64,000 nucleotides of DNA from Bradyrhizobium altum (GTDB taxonomy: Bacteria > Pseudomonadota > Alphaproteobacteria > Rhizobiales > Xanthobacteraceae), in contig NZ_JACMYP010000011.1 of the NCBI RefSeq assembly GCF_020889705.1, positions 1-64,000 on the forward strand, given 5' to 3'. The position numbers and the translations under genes are program-made. Below, one piece after another: positions 52,588 to 60,112 of this stretch. The notes beneath the pieces are model-generated. The model was given only the letters and a program-made list of their open reading frames with translations. It searched no databases and was not told the origin of the DNA. Numbering within the stretch: the stretch's first letter is position 1; the number at the start of each line of letters is the position of its first letter.

Positions 52588-52672
52588 TCTCGGCGTCACT
52601 TTCCGCACCCGCTCGATCGAGGAGATCCGCGAGATTTTTTGACGAGGTGCGCAAGGACATCTGGGCCGCGGT
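52588..52672 (+). pseudogene. 85-bp relic of the MDR oxidoreductase gene
   Basis: This stretch is nearly identical to 51488-51570 inside the intact MDR gene (TCGGCGTCAC.TTCCGCACCC, GCTCGATCGAGGAGATC, CGAGGTGCGCAAGGACATCT). An extra T in GAGATTTTTTGAC breaks the frame. It is the only surviving part of a second copy and abuts the stop of the convergent PLP-enzyme gene. The remaining gap 52348-52587 holds the RlpA-like gene's promoter and shows nothing else. Confidence 0.8.
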
Positions 52673-52680
52673 TCGCGCGG

Positions 52681-53613
52681 TCAGCATTCGGGCTCCGCAT
52701 TGCCCCCGCAAGCAATGACCCAGGTTCGGGTATGCTTCTTGGTGACGACACCTCCCAAAACTGCCGCCAACGCGACCGCTCCGCTTGGCTCAGCTTGAAT
52801 GCCGCACATCTTGCGCAAGAGCCGACATGCATCTTCCACCAGCCTGTCACTGACCGCGCATACCTCGACATTCGAGTTTTCCAGGATCTCGAACGCGCGT
52901 GCGCCGACCTTGCGAGACCGCAAGGCATCACACGACGTGTCACCAACGGGGTCGATCCGAATAGGCGCGCCCCCCGCACGCGCGCGCGCATATCGCGGAT
53001 GCGTTTCCGGCTCGACAACATAGATTTCAGCAGAAATAGACCTGGAGCGCAGGGCCAGCGCCACGCCAGCCGCCAATCCGCCGCCGCCACAGGCTACGAC
53101 GACGGCATCGGAGTTCGAGTTATCTGCGTCCATCGCGGCAGCGATTTCCAGTCCCAGGGTGAAGCTGCCCGCGATCATTTCGATATCTTCGAAGGCATGC
53201 AGGTTACGCCAATTGCGCTCTCCTGCTTCTGTCTCGGCGCGCTCTGCCAACTGCGAACGTTCCGCGAATTGGATGTCTGCTCCTGTTCTTCGAGCTTGTT
53301 CCAATTTGAAGGCCGGTGCATCGCTTGGCATAATTAGACAAGCGGGCTTGCCAAGCGTTTGGGCTGCCAAGCCAACTGCGATTGGGAAGTTGCCAGCTCC
53401 CGCGGCTACGATGCCTTGGGAGGCATTGCGGACCCCAAGTATTGCTCCCCGAAACTTGAACGACCCACTGCGCTGCAGAGTTTCATCTTTGACATGGACG
53501 GTACATCCGATCCGAGCGTTCAACTCGGACGATGACCGCATGGGCGTTCGGTAGGCTTGCTGTGAAATAAATTCGAGGTCTCGCGGCAGCAGGTCAAAGG
53601 AGTAGCCGAGCAT
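52681..53613 (-). CDS. PLP-dependent threonine dehydratase-like enzyme
   Basis: A 310-residue fold-type II PLP enzyme. The Schiff-base Lys is in QRSGSFKFRGAILG near residue 53; AAGAGNFPIAVGLAA replaces the usual SSGNHAQG; the phosphate loop is ACGGGGLAAGV. The family includes threonine/serine dehydratases and 3-hydroxyaspartate dehydratase/racemases. The changed SSGNHAQ motif suggests a different substrate preference. No ACT domain is present. It is a single gene whose stop lies nine bases from the oxidoreductase relic. Confidence 0.8.
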   Translation of the reverse strand: MLGYSFDLLPRDLEFISQQAYRTPMRSSSELNARIGCTVHVKDETLQRSGSFKFRGAILGVRNASQGIVAAGAGNFPIAVGLAAQTLGKPACLIMPSDAPAFKLEQARRTGADIQFAERSQLAERAETEAGERNWRNLHAFEDIEMIAGSFTLGLEIAAAMDADNSNSDAVVVACGGGGLAAGVALALRSRSISAEIYVVEPETHPRYARARAGGAPIRIDPVGDTSCDALRSRKVGARAFEILENSNVEVCAVSDRLVEDACRLLRKMCGIQAEPSGAVALAAVLGGVVTKKHTRTWVIACGGNAEPEC

Positions 53614-53680
53614 CGTTGCCTTCCGTGGTAACGGTAAGCCAGCCTAGACAAATATCGATTGTGCTCAAATCCGTGTCGGG

Positions 53681-54562
53681 TCAATTATTGTGACGGCTCG
53701 ACTTAATTGGCACGTAGGCCGATCGTAGCTGTGTGATGGCGACGCCGGAGATTGCGAGCAGCCCGCCGACAACCAATTTCGGGGTCACGCGGTCGCCAAG
53801 GAACATCACGCTCGAGATCAGGGCGAACACCGGAAGCAGCAGACCGAACGGGGCGACGCGGCCCATCGAGCAACGGGCGATCAGCCAGAACCAGAGGCCA
53901 AAGCCGACGATGCCTCCGATGAAGATAGTGTAGGCGAGCGCCAGCCAGCCGCGTTGATCCGCCGTGCCAAGGCTCGCCAGCTGTCCATATTCGAGCAGCA
54001 GCGACATCACCATGACCTGCGGCACGGTGAGCAGCGACGACCACCCCATCAACATCAGCGGATCAAACGGGCCGTAGCGTTTGGTCAGGACGTTGGACAC
54101 CGCGAACGCGAACGCCGCCCCGACCACAAGCAGCAGCGGAAGCGCGTTGGTCGACAGCCCCGGCCCCGCCGCCAACACCACCACGCCCGCGAATGCAAGC
54201 ACCACGCCGGCTGACGTGACGAGAGACGGCCTCTCGGCGAGCAGCGGCCAGGCCAGCAGGACGGTGAAAGGCGGCGCGAGTTGATATGCGACAGCCGATA
54301 TGCTTCCCGAGCCGAGCCCAAGACCAACATAGAACAGCCCGAAGTTCAGTCCACCAAGGAAAAGCGAAATAGCTGCGATAGGGCCGAACTGTTGACGCGT
54401 GGGTTTTTTGACGAACGGAACAAGCAGCAGCGCGATCGCCAGGAAGCGCAGTGCGAGGAAGAACAGCGGGGGAAACTCCGTGACACCCACCTTGATGGCC
54501 ACGAACTGAAGGCCCCAAAGCAAGGGAACGGCCACTGCGCAGACGATCTGGATGGCAGACAT
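53681..54562 (-). CDS. EamA/DMT-family exporter
   Basis: A 293-residue 10-TM drug/metabolite transporter with two EamA repeats: IQIVCAVAVPLLWGLQFVAIKVGV...FFLALRFLAIALLLVPF and the second from VVGAAFAFAVSNVLTKRY to LVVGGLLAISGVAI. Close relatives export O-acetylserine/cysteine or other amino acids. Start ATG 54562 has GAAAGGAATG upstream. A palindrome at 54579 overlaps its promoter and the TetR gene lies just upstream on the same strand, so it is probably under that repressor. Confidence 0.85.
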   Translation of the reverse strand: MSAIQIVCAVAVPLLWGLQFVAIKVGVTEFPPLFFLALRFLAIALLLVPFVKKPTRQQFGPIAAISLFLGGLNFGLFYVGLGLGSGSISAVAYQLAPPFTVLLAWPLLAERPSLVTSAGVVLAFAGVVVLAAGPGLSTNALPLLLVVGAAFAFAVSNVLTKRYGPFDPLMLMGWSSLLTVPQVMVMSLLLEYGQLASLGTADQRGWLALAYTIFIGGIVGFGLWFWLIARCSMGRVAPFGLLLPVFALISSVMFLGDRVTPKLVVGGLLAISGVAITQLRSAYVPIKSSRHNN

Positions 54563-54578
54563 GGCATCATTCCTTTCA

Positions 54579-54592
54579 AGACCGATCGGTCT
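54579..54592. promoter_or_regulatory. TetR operator of the EamA gene
   Basis: AGACCGATCGGTCT, a perfect 14-bp palindrome 17 bp before the EamA start. It resembles the site upstream of the neighbouring TetR gene (GACCAATTGGTC), so one repressor probably binds both. Confidence 0.75.
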
Positions 54593-54635
54593 AGATATGG
54601 ACGCACCAATAGCGAAGGCGTCCATGGGTTATGGC

Positions 54636-55250
54636 TTATCTGATGAAGCGATCGAGCAGCGCGTCAGCGGTGGCTTGCCATGCGATCCGTGTCTGTGCCG
54701 TTTTGGCGACCACGCGTAACCCCCAAACGAAACAGACGAGAATTCGGGCGGCGCTTGCAGCCTCGACGCCATCGGCCAATCTGCCCGCCGCCTCCGCGCG
54801 AGACAGCGCGTCTGCCACCCTGGCTTCCATTGTTTTGAAAAAGCCCGCGACGCGACGGCCAACCTCGGCATCCTGGCCGGCCAGTTCCATGGCCGTCGCC
54901 ACCAGCAGGCATCCGCGCCGGCCATTGGCGCCGCTGGCGCGCTGGATGTAACCGGCAAGGTAGGCCCGCAGGCCGGCGACCGGCTCTCCGCCAGAGTCGA
55001 GTTCGATATCCATCCGAGTCAGCGCATCGGCAATGTAGCGATCGAGCGCGCGCAGGAACAGCGAGTGCTTGTCGCCGAAGGCGGCGTAAAGGCTACCACG
55101 CGAGAGCTTCGTCGCACGCAGCAGATCCGGCAGTGCCGTGGCGTGATAGCCGCGCGACCAGAACACATCCATCGCACGTTCGACGGCGGCTTCCATGTCG
55201 AAACTTCGCGGGCGGCCACGAGGCAGCTGCGTGGTGGTTTGGCGGCTCAT
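54636..55250 (-). CDS. TetR/AcrR-family regulator of the EamA exporter
   Basis: A 204-residue TetR repressor: FDMEAAVERAMDVFWSRGYHATALPDLLRATKLSRGSLYAAFGDKHSLFLRAL is the DNA-binding domain, and RRGCLLVATAMELAGQDAEVGRRV is typical of the QacR/NemR-like group that senses electrophiles or toxins. A Cys is present in GCLLV as in several such sensors. ATG 55250 is preferred to the upstream in-frame start, which lies in the operator. Palindromes lie before this gene and before the EamA gene. Confidence 0.85.
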   Translation of the reverse strand: MSRQTTTQLPRGRPRSFDMEAAVERAMDVFWSRGYHATALPDLLRATKLSRGSLYAAFGDKHSLFLRALDRYIADALTRMDIELDSGGEPVAGLRAYLAGYIQRASGANGRRGCLLVATAMELAGQDAEVGRRVAGFFKTMEARVADALSRAEAAGRLADGVEAASAARILVCFVWGLRVVAKTAQTRIAWQATADALLDRFIR

Positions 55251-55262
55251 CCTCAATATATA

Positions 55263-55274
55263 GACCAATTGGTC
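55263..55274. promoter_or_regulatory. TetR autoregulatory operator
   Basis: GACCAATTGGTC, perfect palindrome flanked by ATATA/TATAT arms, about 13 bp before the TetR ATG. Same core (GACC..GGTC) and centre spacing as the EamA operator. Confidence 0.72.
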
Positions 55275-55489
55275 CATATATCGCAAGTGGTCGTTTGGAT
55301 CATGAACCGGCGAGCCGCGGCAGAGCTGGCGGGATTCGTGGGTGCTTTGGCGACATCGCGACGCGATGCCAACCTAGATCAGCGATGTCGGGTTCAATTG
55401 AACCGGAAAAGCTGCCGCCGTCACGCCCGGTTTCACATCCTCATTGCGCGGCGATGACTCGAAAACTCTGCGGCGAAAGGGACAGAGCC

Positions 55490-56083
55490 ATGATTGCAAC
55501 TTCCACCACCATCATCAGACCCTCGCTCCACCACGTGACGATGAAAACCAGCCGCCTCGACGAGATGATCGAATGGTATGGTCGTGTTCTCGGTACGCAG
55601 GTGCAGTTCCGAAACGAAGTGGCCGCTTGGACGTCAAATGACGAGGCAAACCATCGGATCGCTTTCCTGGCTGTGCCCGGTCTCGGAGACGACGCCGACA
55701 AGATCCATCACAACGGGATGCACCATTGTGCGTTCGAGTATGCGAGCTTCGCTGACCTGATGTCGTCGTACGACCGTTTGCGCAAGGCCGGCGTCGAGCC
55801 GGCGTTCAGCGTCGATCATGGCTTGACGATCTCGATCTACTATCAGGACCCCGAGGCCAACTACGTCGAACTGCAAAGCGACAATTTCTCCGATTGGAAG
55901 CTTTCGACCGCGTATATGCGGACGTCCCGTGCATTCTCCGAAAATCCGATCGGCGTATTCTTCGATCCGTCGCGCGTCCACGAGAGCTTCAAATCCGGCA
56001 CCGATTTCGGCACCTTGCTGAAAGATATTCGCGCGGGCCATTATCTGCCCGAGCAAATTCCAAGCATCGGATTGCCGGCGTAA
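55490..56083 (+). CDS. VOC-family protein (extradiol dioxygenase-like)
   Basis: A 197-residue vicinal-oxygen-chelate protein. Metal ligands are visible as His in SLHHVTMKTSRLDEMIEWYGRVLG, His in NGMHHCAFEYASF and Glu in DPEANYVELQSDNF, the pattern of extradiol dioxygenases such as biphenyl-2,3-diol 1,2-dioxygenase. The C-terminal third (GVFFDPSRVHESFKSGTDFG) fits small single-module dioxygenases. ATG 55490 has AAAGGGACAG upstream. It is divergent from the TetR/EamA unit; a link is possible but not shown. Confidence 0.83.
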   Translation: MIATSTTIIRPSLHHVTMKTSRLDEMIEWYGRVLGTQVQFRNEVAAWTSNDEANHRIAFLAVPGLGDDADKIHHNGMHHCAFEYASFADLMSSYDRLRKAGVEPAFSVDHGLTISIYYQDPEANYVELQSDNFSDWKLSTAYMRTSRAFSENPIGVFFDPSRVHESFKSGTDFGTLLKDIRAGHYLPEQIPSIGLPA

Positions 56084-56087
56084 TGGT

Positions 56088-56178
56088 CCGTAGGATGGGC
56101 AGAGCGGAGCGAAACCCATCAATTGCGTCCGCCCGGGGACATGATGGGTTTCGCTGCGCTCGACCCATCCTACGGTCC
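56088..56178. repeat. Dispersed inverted repeat (GTAGGATGGG type)
   Basis: GTAGGATGGGC..GAGCG..GCGAAACCCATCA is mirrored by TGATGGGTTTCGC..CGCTCGACCCATCCTAC, giving a ~90-bp hairpin between convergent genes. This family is frequent in Bradyrhizobium and other proteobacteria and may act as a bidirectional terminator. Confidence 0.75.
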
Positions 56179-56202
56179 TGTGACGGCACGTGGCGGACCG
56201 GC

Positions 56203-57648
56203 CTATGCAAGCGGCAAGGTGATTTCGCACCTGAGCCCGTTGGTACGCCAATCAAAACGCACCTCGCCCTTGAGTTGGCCGACCATATTTTCCACGATGC
56301 GGGTGCCGAACCCGCGGCGTGTGGGCGGCGTGACGGTTGGCCCACCCGATTCGGCCCAGCACAGACTGAGCCTTCCGCCTGGCGTAAGGGACCACGTGAT
56401 TTCAACGTGACCGCCCGCCGCCGACAGCGATCCGTATTTTGCCGCGTTGGTCGCGAGCTCATGCAAGGAGATTGCAGCCGTCTGGGCCGTACTCGGCTCC
56501 AGCATGACGGCTGGGCCGTCAATTCGCACGCGCGCGTCCCTCTCCCCGCTGTAAGCCAACAGCTCCTGCGTGACCAGACGGTGAAGCTCGGCTCCCGCCC
56601 AACGGGATTCCACGAACAGCGTATGGACCTTCGCGAGCGCACCAATGCGCCCCTCGATCAGTTGCTTGAGATCGTCTGACGTAGCCGAATGGGAAAGTCG
56701 CACCGTCGCCAGCACGGTCGCCAGGATGTTCTTTGTTCGATGCTCGGCCTCGCGCGCGAGATTGACGATCTGCGCCTGGCTCCGTTTACGCTCGGTGATG
56801 TTGCGCGCGATTTTGGATGCGCCGACGACCGTGCCATGAGCATCTCTGACCGGCGAAACGGTCAGGGAAATGTCGATCAAGCGCCCATGCTTGCACTGCC
56901 GGACAGTTTCATAGTGTTCGACGCGCTGGCCGCGCCGGATTCGCCCCATGATCGCGGCTTCCTCGTCTCGGCGATCGGGCGGAATCAGGATCGTAATCGG
57001 CTTGCCGATGATTTCCTCCGCGAGGTAGCCAAAGATGCGTTCCGCGCCGCCGTTCCAACTCGTGATGACGCCATTGAGGTCCTTGCCGACGATTGCATCG
57101 TCGCTTGATTCGATGATGGCGGCGAGCCTCAGCGCGGCTTCCTCACCGTGTTTGCGTGCCGTTATATCCTGGAAGCAGTTGATGGCGCCGACAATGTTCC
57201 CCCCACTGTCCCTGACTGCCTCGATGTCAACGAGCGCGATGCCGCGAGAACCATCAGGCCGCTCGATGTGAACCTCCTGCTGGCGCACGGATACACCGGT
57301 GCGCAACACGTCGGCCATGGGGCACTGATGGTGCAGCAGCAGACTGCCGTCGGGGCGAAACATTCGATACGATCCACAAAACCGTTCATCGGGATCGCCG
57401 AGTTTCGGCAAGCGGCCCCAGAGTTCGGCAGCGCGGCGATTGTATCGAAGGACAAGACCATCCCGGTCGCAAACGTAGATCGCAAATGGTAATTGTTCGA
57501 ACAGCCGCCCGGGCACCTCGAAGGCCTGTTGCTCGTCGCGCAGACCAAGGACGGCGCCGGCCGCATTCGCTATCGCATCGACCTCGCTGGAGGTTCTCAC
57601 GGCTTTGCGCTGAGGGAAGCGTCGCGCGTCGGAAGGTACATTACTCAT
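56203..57648 (-). CDS. PAS-PAS HWE-family sensor histidine kinase
   Basis: A soluble kinase of 481 residues. The first PAS is around FEQLPFAIYVCDRDGLVLRYN, the second around AIIESSDDAIVGKDLNGVITSWNGGAERIFGY; both end in typical PAC motifs (FQDITARKH, ARNITERKR). The kinase part is HWE type: phospho-His in EAEHRTKNILATVLATV and HELATNAAKYGSLS, with C-terminal GFGTRIVENMV. ATG 57648 is used; upstream residues are uncharacteristic. No receiver gene is adjacent. HWE kinases often feed the PhyR general stress system in these bacteria. Confidence 0.87.
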   Translation of the reverse strand: MSNVPSDARRFPQRKAVRTSSEVDAIANAAGAVLGLRDEQQAFEVPGRLFEQLPFAIYVCDRDGLVLRYNRRAAELWGRLPKLGDPDERFCGSYRMFRPDGSLLLHHQCPMADVLRTGVSVRQQEVHIERPDGSRGIALVDIEAVRDSGGNIVGAINCFQDITARKHGEEAALRLAAIIESSDDAIVGKDLNGVITSWNGGAERIFGYLAEEIIGKPITILIPPDRRDEEAAIMGRIRRGQRVEHYETVRQCKHGRLIDISLTVSPVRDAHGTVVGASKIARNITERKRSQAQIVNLAREAEHRTKNILATVLATVRLSHSATSDDLKQLIEGRIGALAKVHTLFVESRWAGAELHRLVTQELLAYSGERDARVRIDGPAVMLEPSTAQTAAISLHELATNAAKYGSLSAAGGHVEITWSLTPGGRLSLCWAESGGPTVTPPTRRGFGTRIVENMVGQLKGEVRFDWRTNGLRCEITLPLA

Positions 57649-57732
57649 TGTGCTGTGACCCGGGCCGAATTGGTGATCTTGATTATCTCGGAGTCGAGAT
57701 CCGCGATGCGGCAACTGTCCTGATCCGCATTG

Positions 57733-57897
57733 TTACTTCGACTTGACGGCTTGTGGTGCAAGTGCGCGCTTCATGAAAGCATACGCCCTCAACTGTGCGG
57801 CGTTACGAAGCGCATTCTGTCTCGCCTCGCCCTCAGGCAATTGCTTCGCCTCACTGGCACGCGCCTCTGCCTGCTCATCCAGATGGTCAGCGGTCAA
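57733..57897 (-). CDS. Small helical protein, 54 aa, TTG start
   Basis: A 54-codon frame from TTG 57897 (AGGACCAAGGT upstream) reads TADHLDEQAEARASEAKQLP, EGEARQNALRNAAQL and RAYAFMKRALAPQAVKSK. The Glu/Ala-rich helical pattern followed by P-E-G resembles a family of very short Bradyrhizobium proteins with an AREAQxLPPGxERxxALRKA core. No ATG is in frame before the upstream stop. It follows two zinc-ribbon genes on the same strand with a 34-bp gap, probably in one operon. Confidence 0.5.
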   Translation of the reverse strand: MTADHLDEQAEARASEAKQLPEGEARQNALRNAAQLRAYAFMKRALAPQAVKSK

Positions 57898-57931
57898 GAA
57901 TGTACCTTGGTCCTGTTACGCTTTTTGAGGC

Positions 57932-58159
57932 TCATGTCGGGGGTCCCAAATTTCTCTCGAACCAGTCGAGTGGTCCGGATTGCGACGGGCCCGATACGAC
58001 TTGCATCTGGTGGACGTGGCCGCAGCTTTTGCAGCGCAGCGTCCAATGCTCATGGCCAGCTCGCGACGGCGTGATCCGCTGGACCACGGTGGCGCCCGCA
58101 CATCGCTCGCATCGTGGGCTCGACTGGACCCGGGGTGAGGGAGCTATTTGATCGGCCAT
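57932..58159 (-). CDS. Small zinc-ribbon protein, 75 aa (1)
   Basis: Two CxxC knuckles, PRCERCAGATVV and LRCKSCGHVHQ, 24 residues apart define a zinc ribbon; between them lies SRAGHEHWT. It ends SGPLDWFERNLGPPT. The start is ATG 58159 with GGGAGATTG upstream. It is a paralog of the next gene (58188-58424): both have CxxC, a GH-x2-R/W-T element and a second CxxC. Possible roles are DNA/RNA binding or a protein adaptor; none is known. Confidence 0.72.
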   Translation of the reverse strand: MADQIAPSPRVQSSPRCERCAGATVVQRITPSRAGHEHWTLRCKSCGHVHQMQVVSGPSQSGPLDWFERNLGPPT

Positions 58160-58187
58160 TTTCAATCTCCCATGAGATTGCTAAATT

Positions 58188-58424
58188 CTAGTCCGGGGAT
58201 TTAAGCTGGCCGCAAAGCCACCCTCGGGCGTCGCCGCTCAAGGGGTCGCCGACCAGGGTTTGCTGGGCACGATCACACTTGGGGCATTCGAACGTGCGGA
58301 GTTGGTGCCCCCCTGGGCCTGGCGCAATGCAGGCCAGCCGCGTGCGGGTCTGGCAGTGCGGACAGTGCGGGCGCTCTATGACGCTCAGCGGCGGACCGGT
58401 TGGATACGTGCGAAAGCCGAGCAT
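58188..58424 (-). CDS. Small zinc-ribbon protein, 78 aa (2)
   Basis: CxxC knuckles in RPHCPHCQTRTRLACI and FECPKCDRAQQTL flank GPGGHQLRTFE, a zinc-ribbon layout matching the downstream paralog. AAAGGGTG precedes ATG 58424. First gene of a three-gene set of very small proteins, divergent from the Crp/Fnr gene across a strong palindrome, which suggests control by that regulator. Confidence 0.72.
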   Translation of the reverse strand: MLGFRTYPTGPPLSVIERPHCPHCQTRTRLACIAPGPGGHQLRTFECPKCDRAQQTLVGDPLSGDARGWLCGQLKSPD

Positions 58425-58517
58425 GCGGGCACCCTTTCTGGATCGGGCGGGCGCCCACCACATTGCCGGACACCGGCCACCGACCGCGTGATTTTCTTCC
58501 CTTGGAAACTGGTCCGC

Positions 58518-58558
58518 TGGTCAATATTGACCACAACGCACCGGTTTAATATTTAAAC
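58518..58558. promoter_or_regulatory. Palindromes in the Crp/zinc-ribbon divergent promoter
   Basis: TGGTCAATATTGACCA (58518-58533) is a perfect 16-bp palindrome; GTTTAA-TAT-TTAAAC (58544-58558) is a second dyad 25 bp before the Crp start. The first resembles the Fnr/Crp dyad class (TTGAN6TCAA-like). Confidence 0.6.
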
Positions 58559-58582
58559 ATTGCTGGTCCGAAGGAGGGGCTT

Positions 58583-59269
58583 GTGAAGTCTGCCAAGCGA
58601 CAGTTCGATCCCCAGGCCTTTCTCGCCAAAGTCGGGACCGGCAAGACGATAGTGAAGTACCGTAAAGGCCGGATCATCTACGCCCAGGGCGAAGAGGCCG
58701 ACAAGGTCTTTTACATCCAATCGGGCAAGGTCAAGGTGACCGTTGTGTCCGAGCAAGGCAAGGAAGCCGTCGTCGGCATATTGGATGCTGCGCAGTTTTT
58801 TGGCGAGGGTTGCCTGAATGGCCAGGCGGTCCGCATTGGGACCGCAAGGGCGATGGAGGAGTGCCTTATCACCTCAATCACGCGAAAGGCGATGATGGCG
58901 GCGCTCCGCAAGGAGCCACGATTTTCAGAACTGTTCATGACGTACCTGGTCACCAGGAGCAATCGCATTGAAGAGGATTTGATCGACCAGCTCTTCAATT
59001 CAAGCGAGAAGCGGCTCGCACGCCTGCTGCTTCTGCTGGCCAATTTCGGAAAAAATGGCACGTCAACGCCAATCGATGCGTCGATCAATCAAGCGACCCT
59101 GGCCGAGATGATCGGAACGACCCGACCCCGGGTGAGCTTCTTCCTGAACAAATTTCGCAAGCTCGGATTGATCAGCTACAACGGCAAGATCGAAGTGCAT
59201 CGTTCCCTGTTGAACGCGGTCCTGTATGAAAAGCCGCAACTGGAAAGAGACGAAGAACCCGCCGAATAG
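58583..59269 (+). CDS. Crp/Fnr-family transcriptional regulator
   Basis: A 228-residue regulator. The cNMP-binding-like barrel is at residues ~20-120 (YRKGRIIYAQGEEADKVFYIQSGKVKVTVVSEQGKEAVVGIL), then the dimerisation helix and a winged helix (NQATLAEMIGTTRPRVSFFLNKFRKLGLI). It lacks the N-terminal cysteine cluster of FNR, so it is not an Fe-S oxygen sensor. The start is GTG 58583 because AAGGAGG stands at ideal distance. Palindromes upstream suggest autoregulation and control of the divergent zinc-ribbon genes. Confidence 0.87.
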   Translation: MKSAKRQFDPQAFLAKVGTGKTIVKYRKGRIIYAQGEEADKVFYIQSGKVKVTVVSEQGKEAVVGILDAAQFFGEGCLNGQAVRIGTARAMEECLITSITRKAMMAALRKEPRFSELFMTYLVTRSNRIEEDLIDQLFNSSEKRLARLLLLLANFGKNGTSTPIDASINQATLAEMIGTTRPRVSFFLNKFRKLGLISYNGKIEVHRSLLNAVLYEKPQLERDEEPAE

Positions 59270-59454
59270 ATCGGACGGTTGCGCGATCGCTACCCCGGAT
59301 AAGGGAAAATTGACGGCCTGAAGGTCGTCGTGGCGACGGCTGTTGCCCATTCGACACGACGGGCAACTCAGCAAGATCTGTCAACCCTCCCCATCAAAAA
59401 CAATTCGCTTTATCAGAAATGCAACTCGGTGTATGGTCTGCCCGTCTCACCCGA

Positions 59455-59870
59455 TCGAGGGGCGCTTCGCGATCGTCACGGGTGTTGCGGTGAGATGCGG
59501 TGGCCGCCGCGTGTGTGACTGACGAGCATGCATGAGGCGGACGGTGAAGTCGTGTGGTCCTGACGCCCCAGTGGCAGGTGTCTTCTCGCAAGACGCGATG
59601 CGCCTTGCGAGGACGGTGACAAGCAAGCCCGGTCTCGCCGGGGAGAGCACGAAGTAAGCCGTAACGCCATCGCGCAGGGAATGCCGGAGTGTCTCCCGCT
59701 GAACCTGTATGCTCGTGTGCGTCTTTGTTTCCACTTTTGCACACGGGACCGCGGGTGCAGCGCGCACCCGGCATTCCCTGCGCCCTCTTGTTTCGGGGCA
59801 AAATGATTTTGCAAAGCTCGGGCGAAACGCGCCGCGAGAACGAGGATGTATGCTTCACACGTCAAGCACA
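59455..59870. repeat. Dispersed repeat with a phantom conserved ORF
   Basis: The minus strand encodes the stereotyped FARALQNHFAPKQEGAGNAG...RSRVQKWKQRRTRAYRFSG frame. I recognise this as a high-copy intergenic repeat in Bradyrhizobium/Rhodopseudomonas genomes that is often annotated as a gene. It contains inverted arms (GGAATGCCGG / CCGGCATTCC) and is unlikely to be translated. Apart from this and the next repeat the 59270-60112 gap shows no gene. Confidence 0.65.
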
Positions 59871-59875
59871 TCTAG

Positions 59876-60017
59876 CGTCGTCCTGGCGAAAGCCAGGACC
59901 CATTACCCCGAATGCGAGTCGTGACCACGATGCAGTTGCTACAGCTCATTCAACAACACAACCCTGTGGTTAGGGATCCTGGCTCCCGTGCGCTGCGCAC
60001 TAGGCCAGGACGACAGC
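59876..60017. repeat. Dispersed repeat (CGTCCTGGCGAAAGCCAGGA type)
   Basis: CGTCCTGGCGAAAGCCAGGA and the mirrored GGATCCTGGC..GGCCAGGACGAC bound a ~140-bp element containing CCCTGTGGTTAGGG. It is another familiar repeat of this group of genomes, lying 95 bp before the CDF gene. Confidence 0.65.
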
Positions 60018-60112
60018 GTGATTTCGGCGCAAAGATGCAATTGCAAGTGAGTGGCGATTGCGCGTGACGACTGACACTTGATGTTCACGGACTCCCTGCT
60101 AAACCCCCGCCC

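Noticed and set aside
59476..59871. 131-codon minus-strand frame containing NHFAPKQEGAGNAG
   Set aside because: It belongs to a high-copy intergenic repeat that is often annotated as a gene; its sequence is stereotyped and has no ribosome site.
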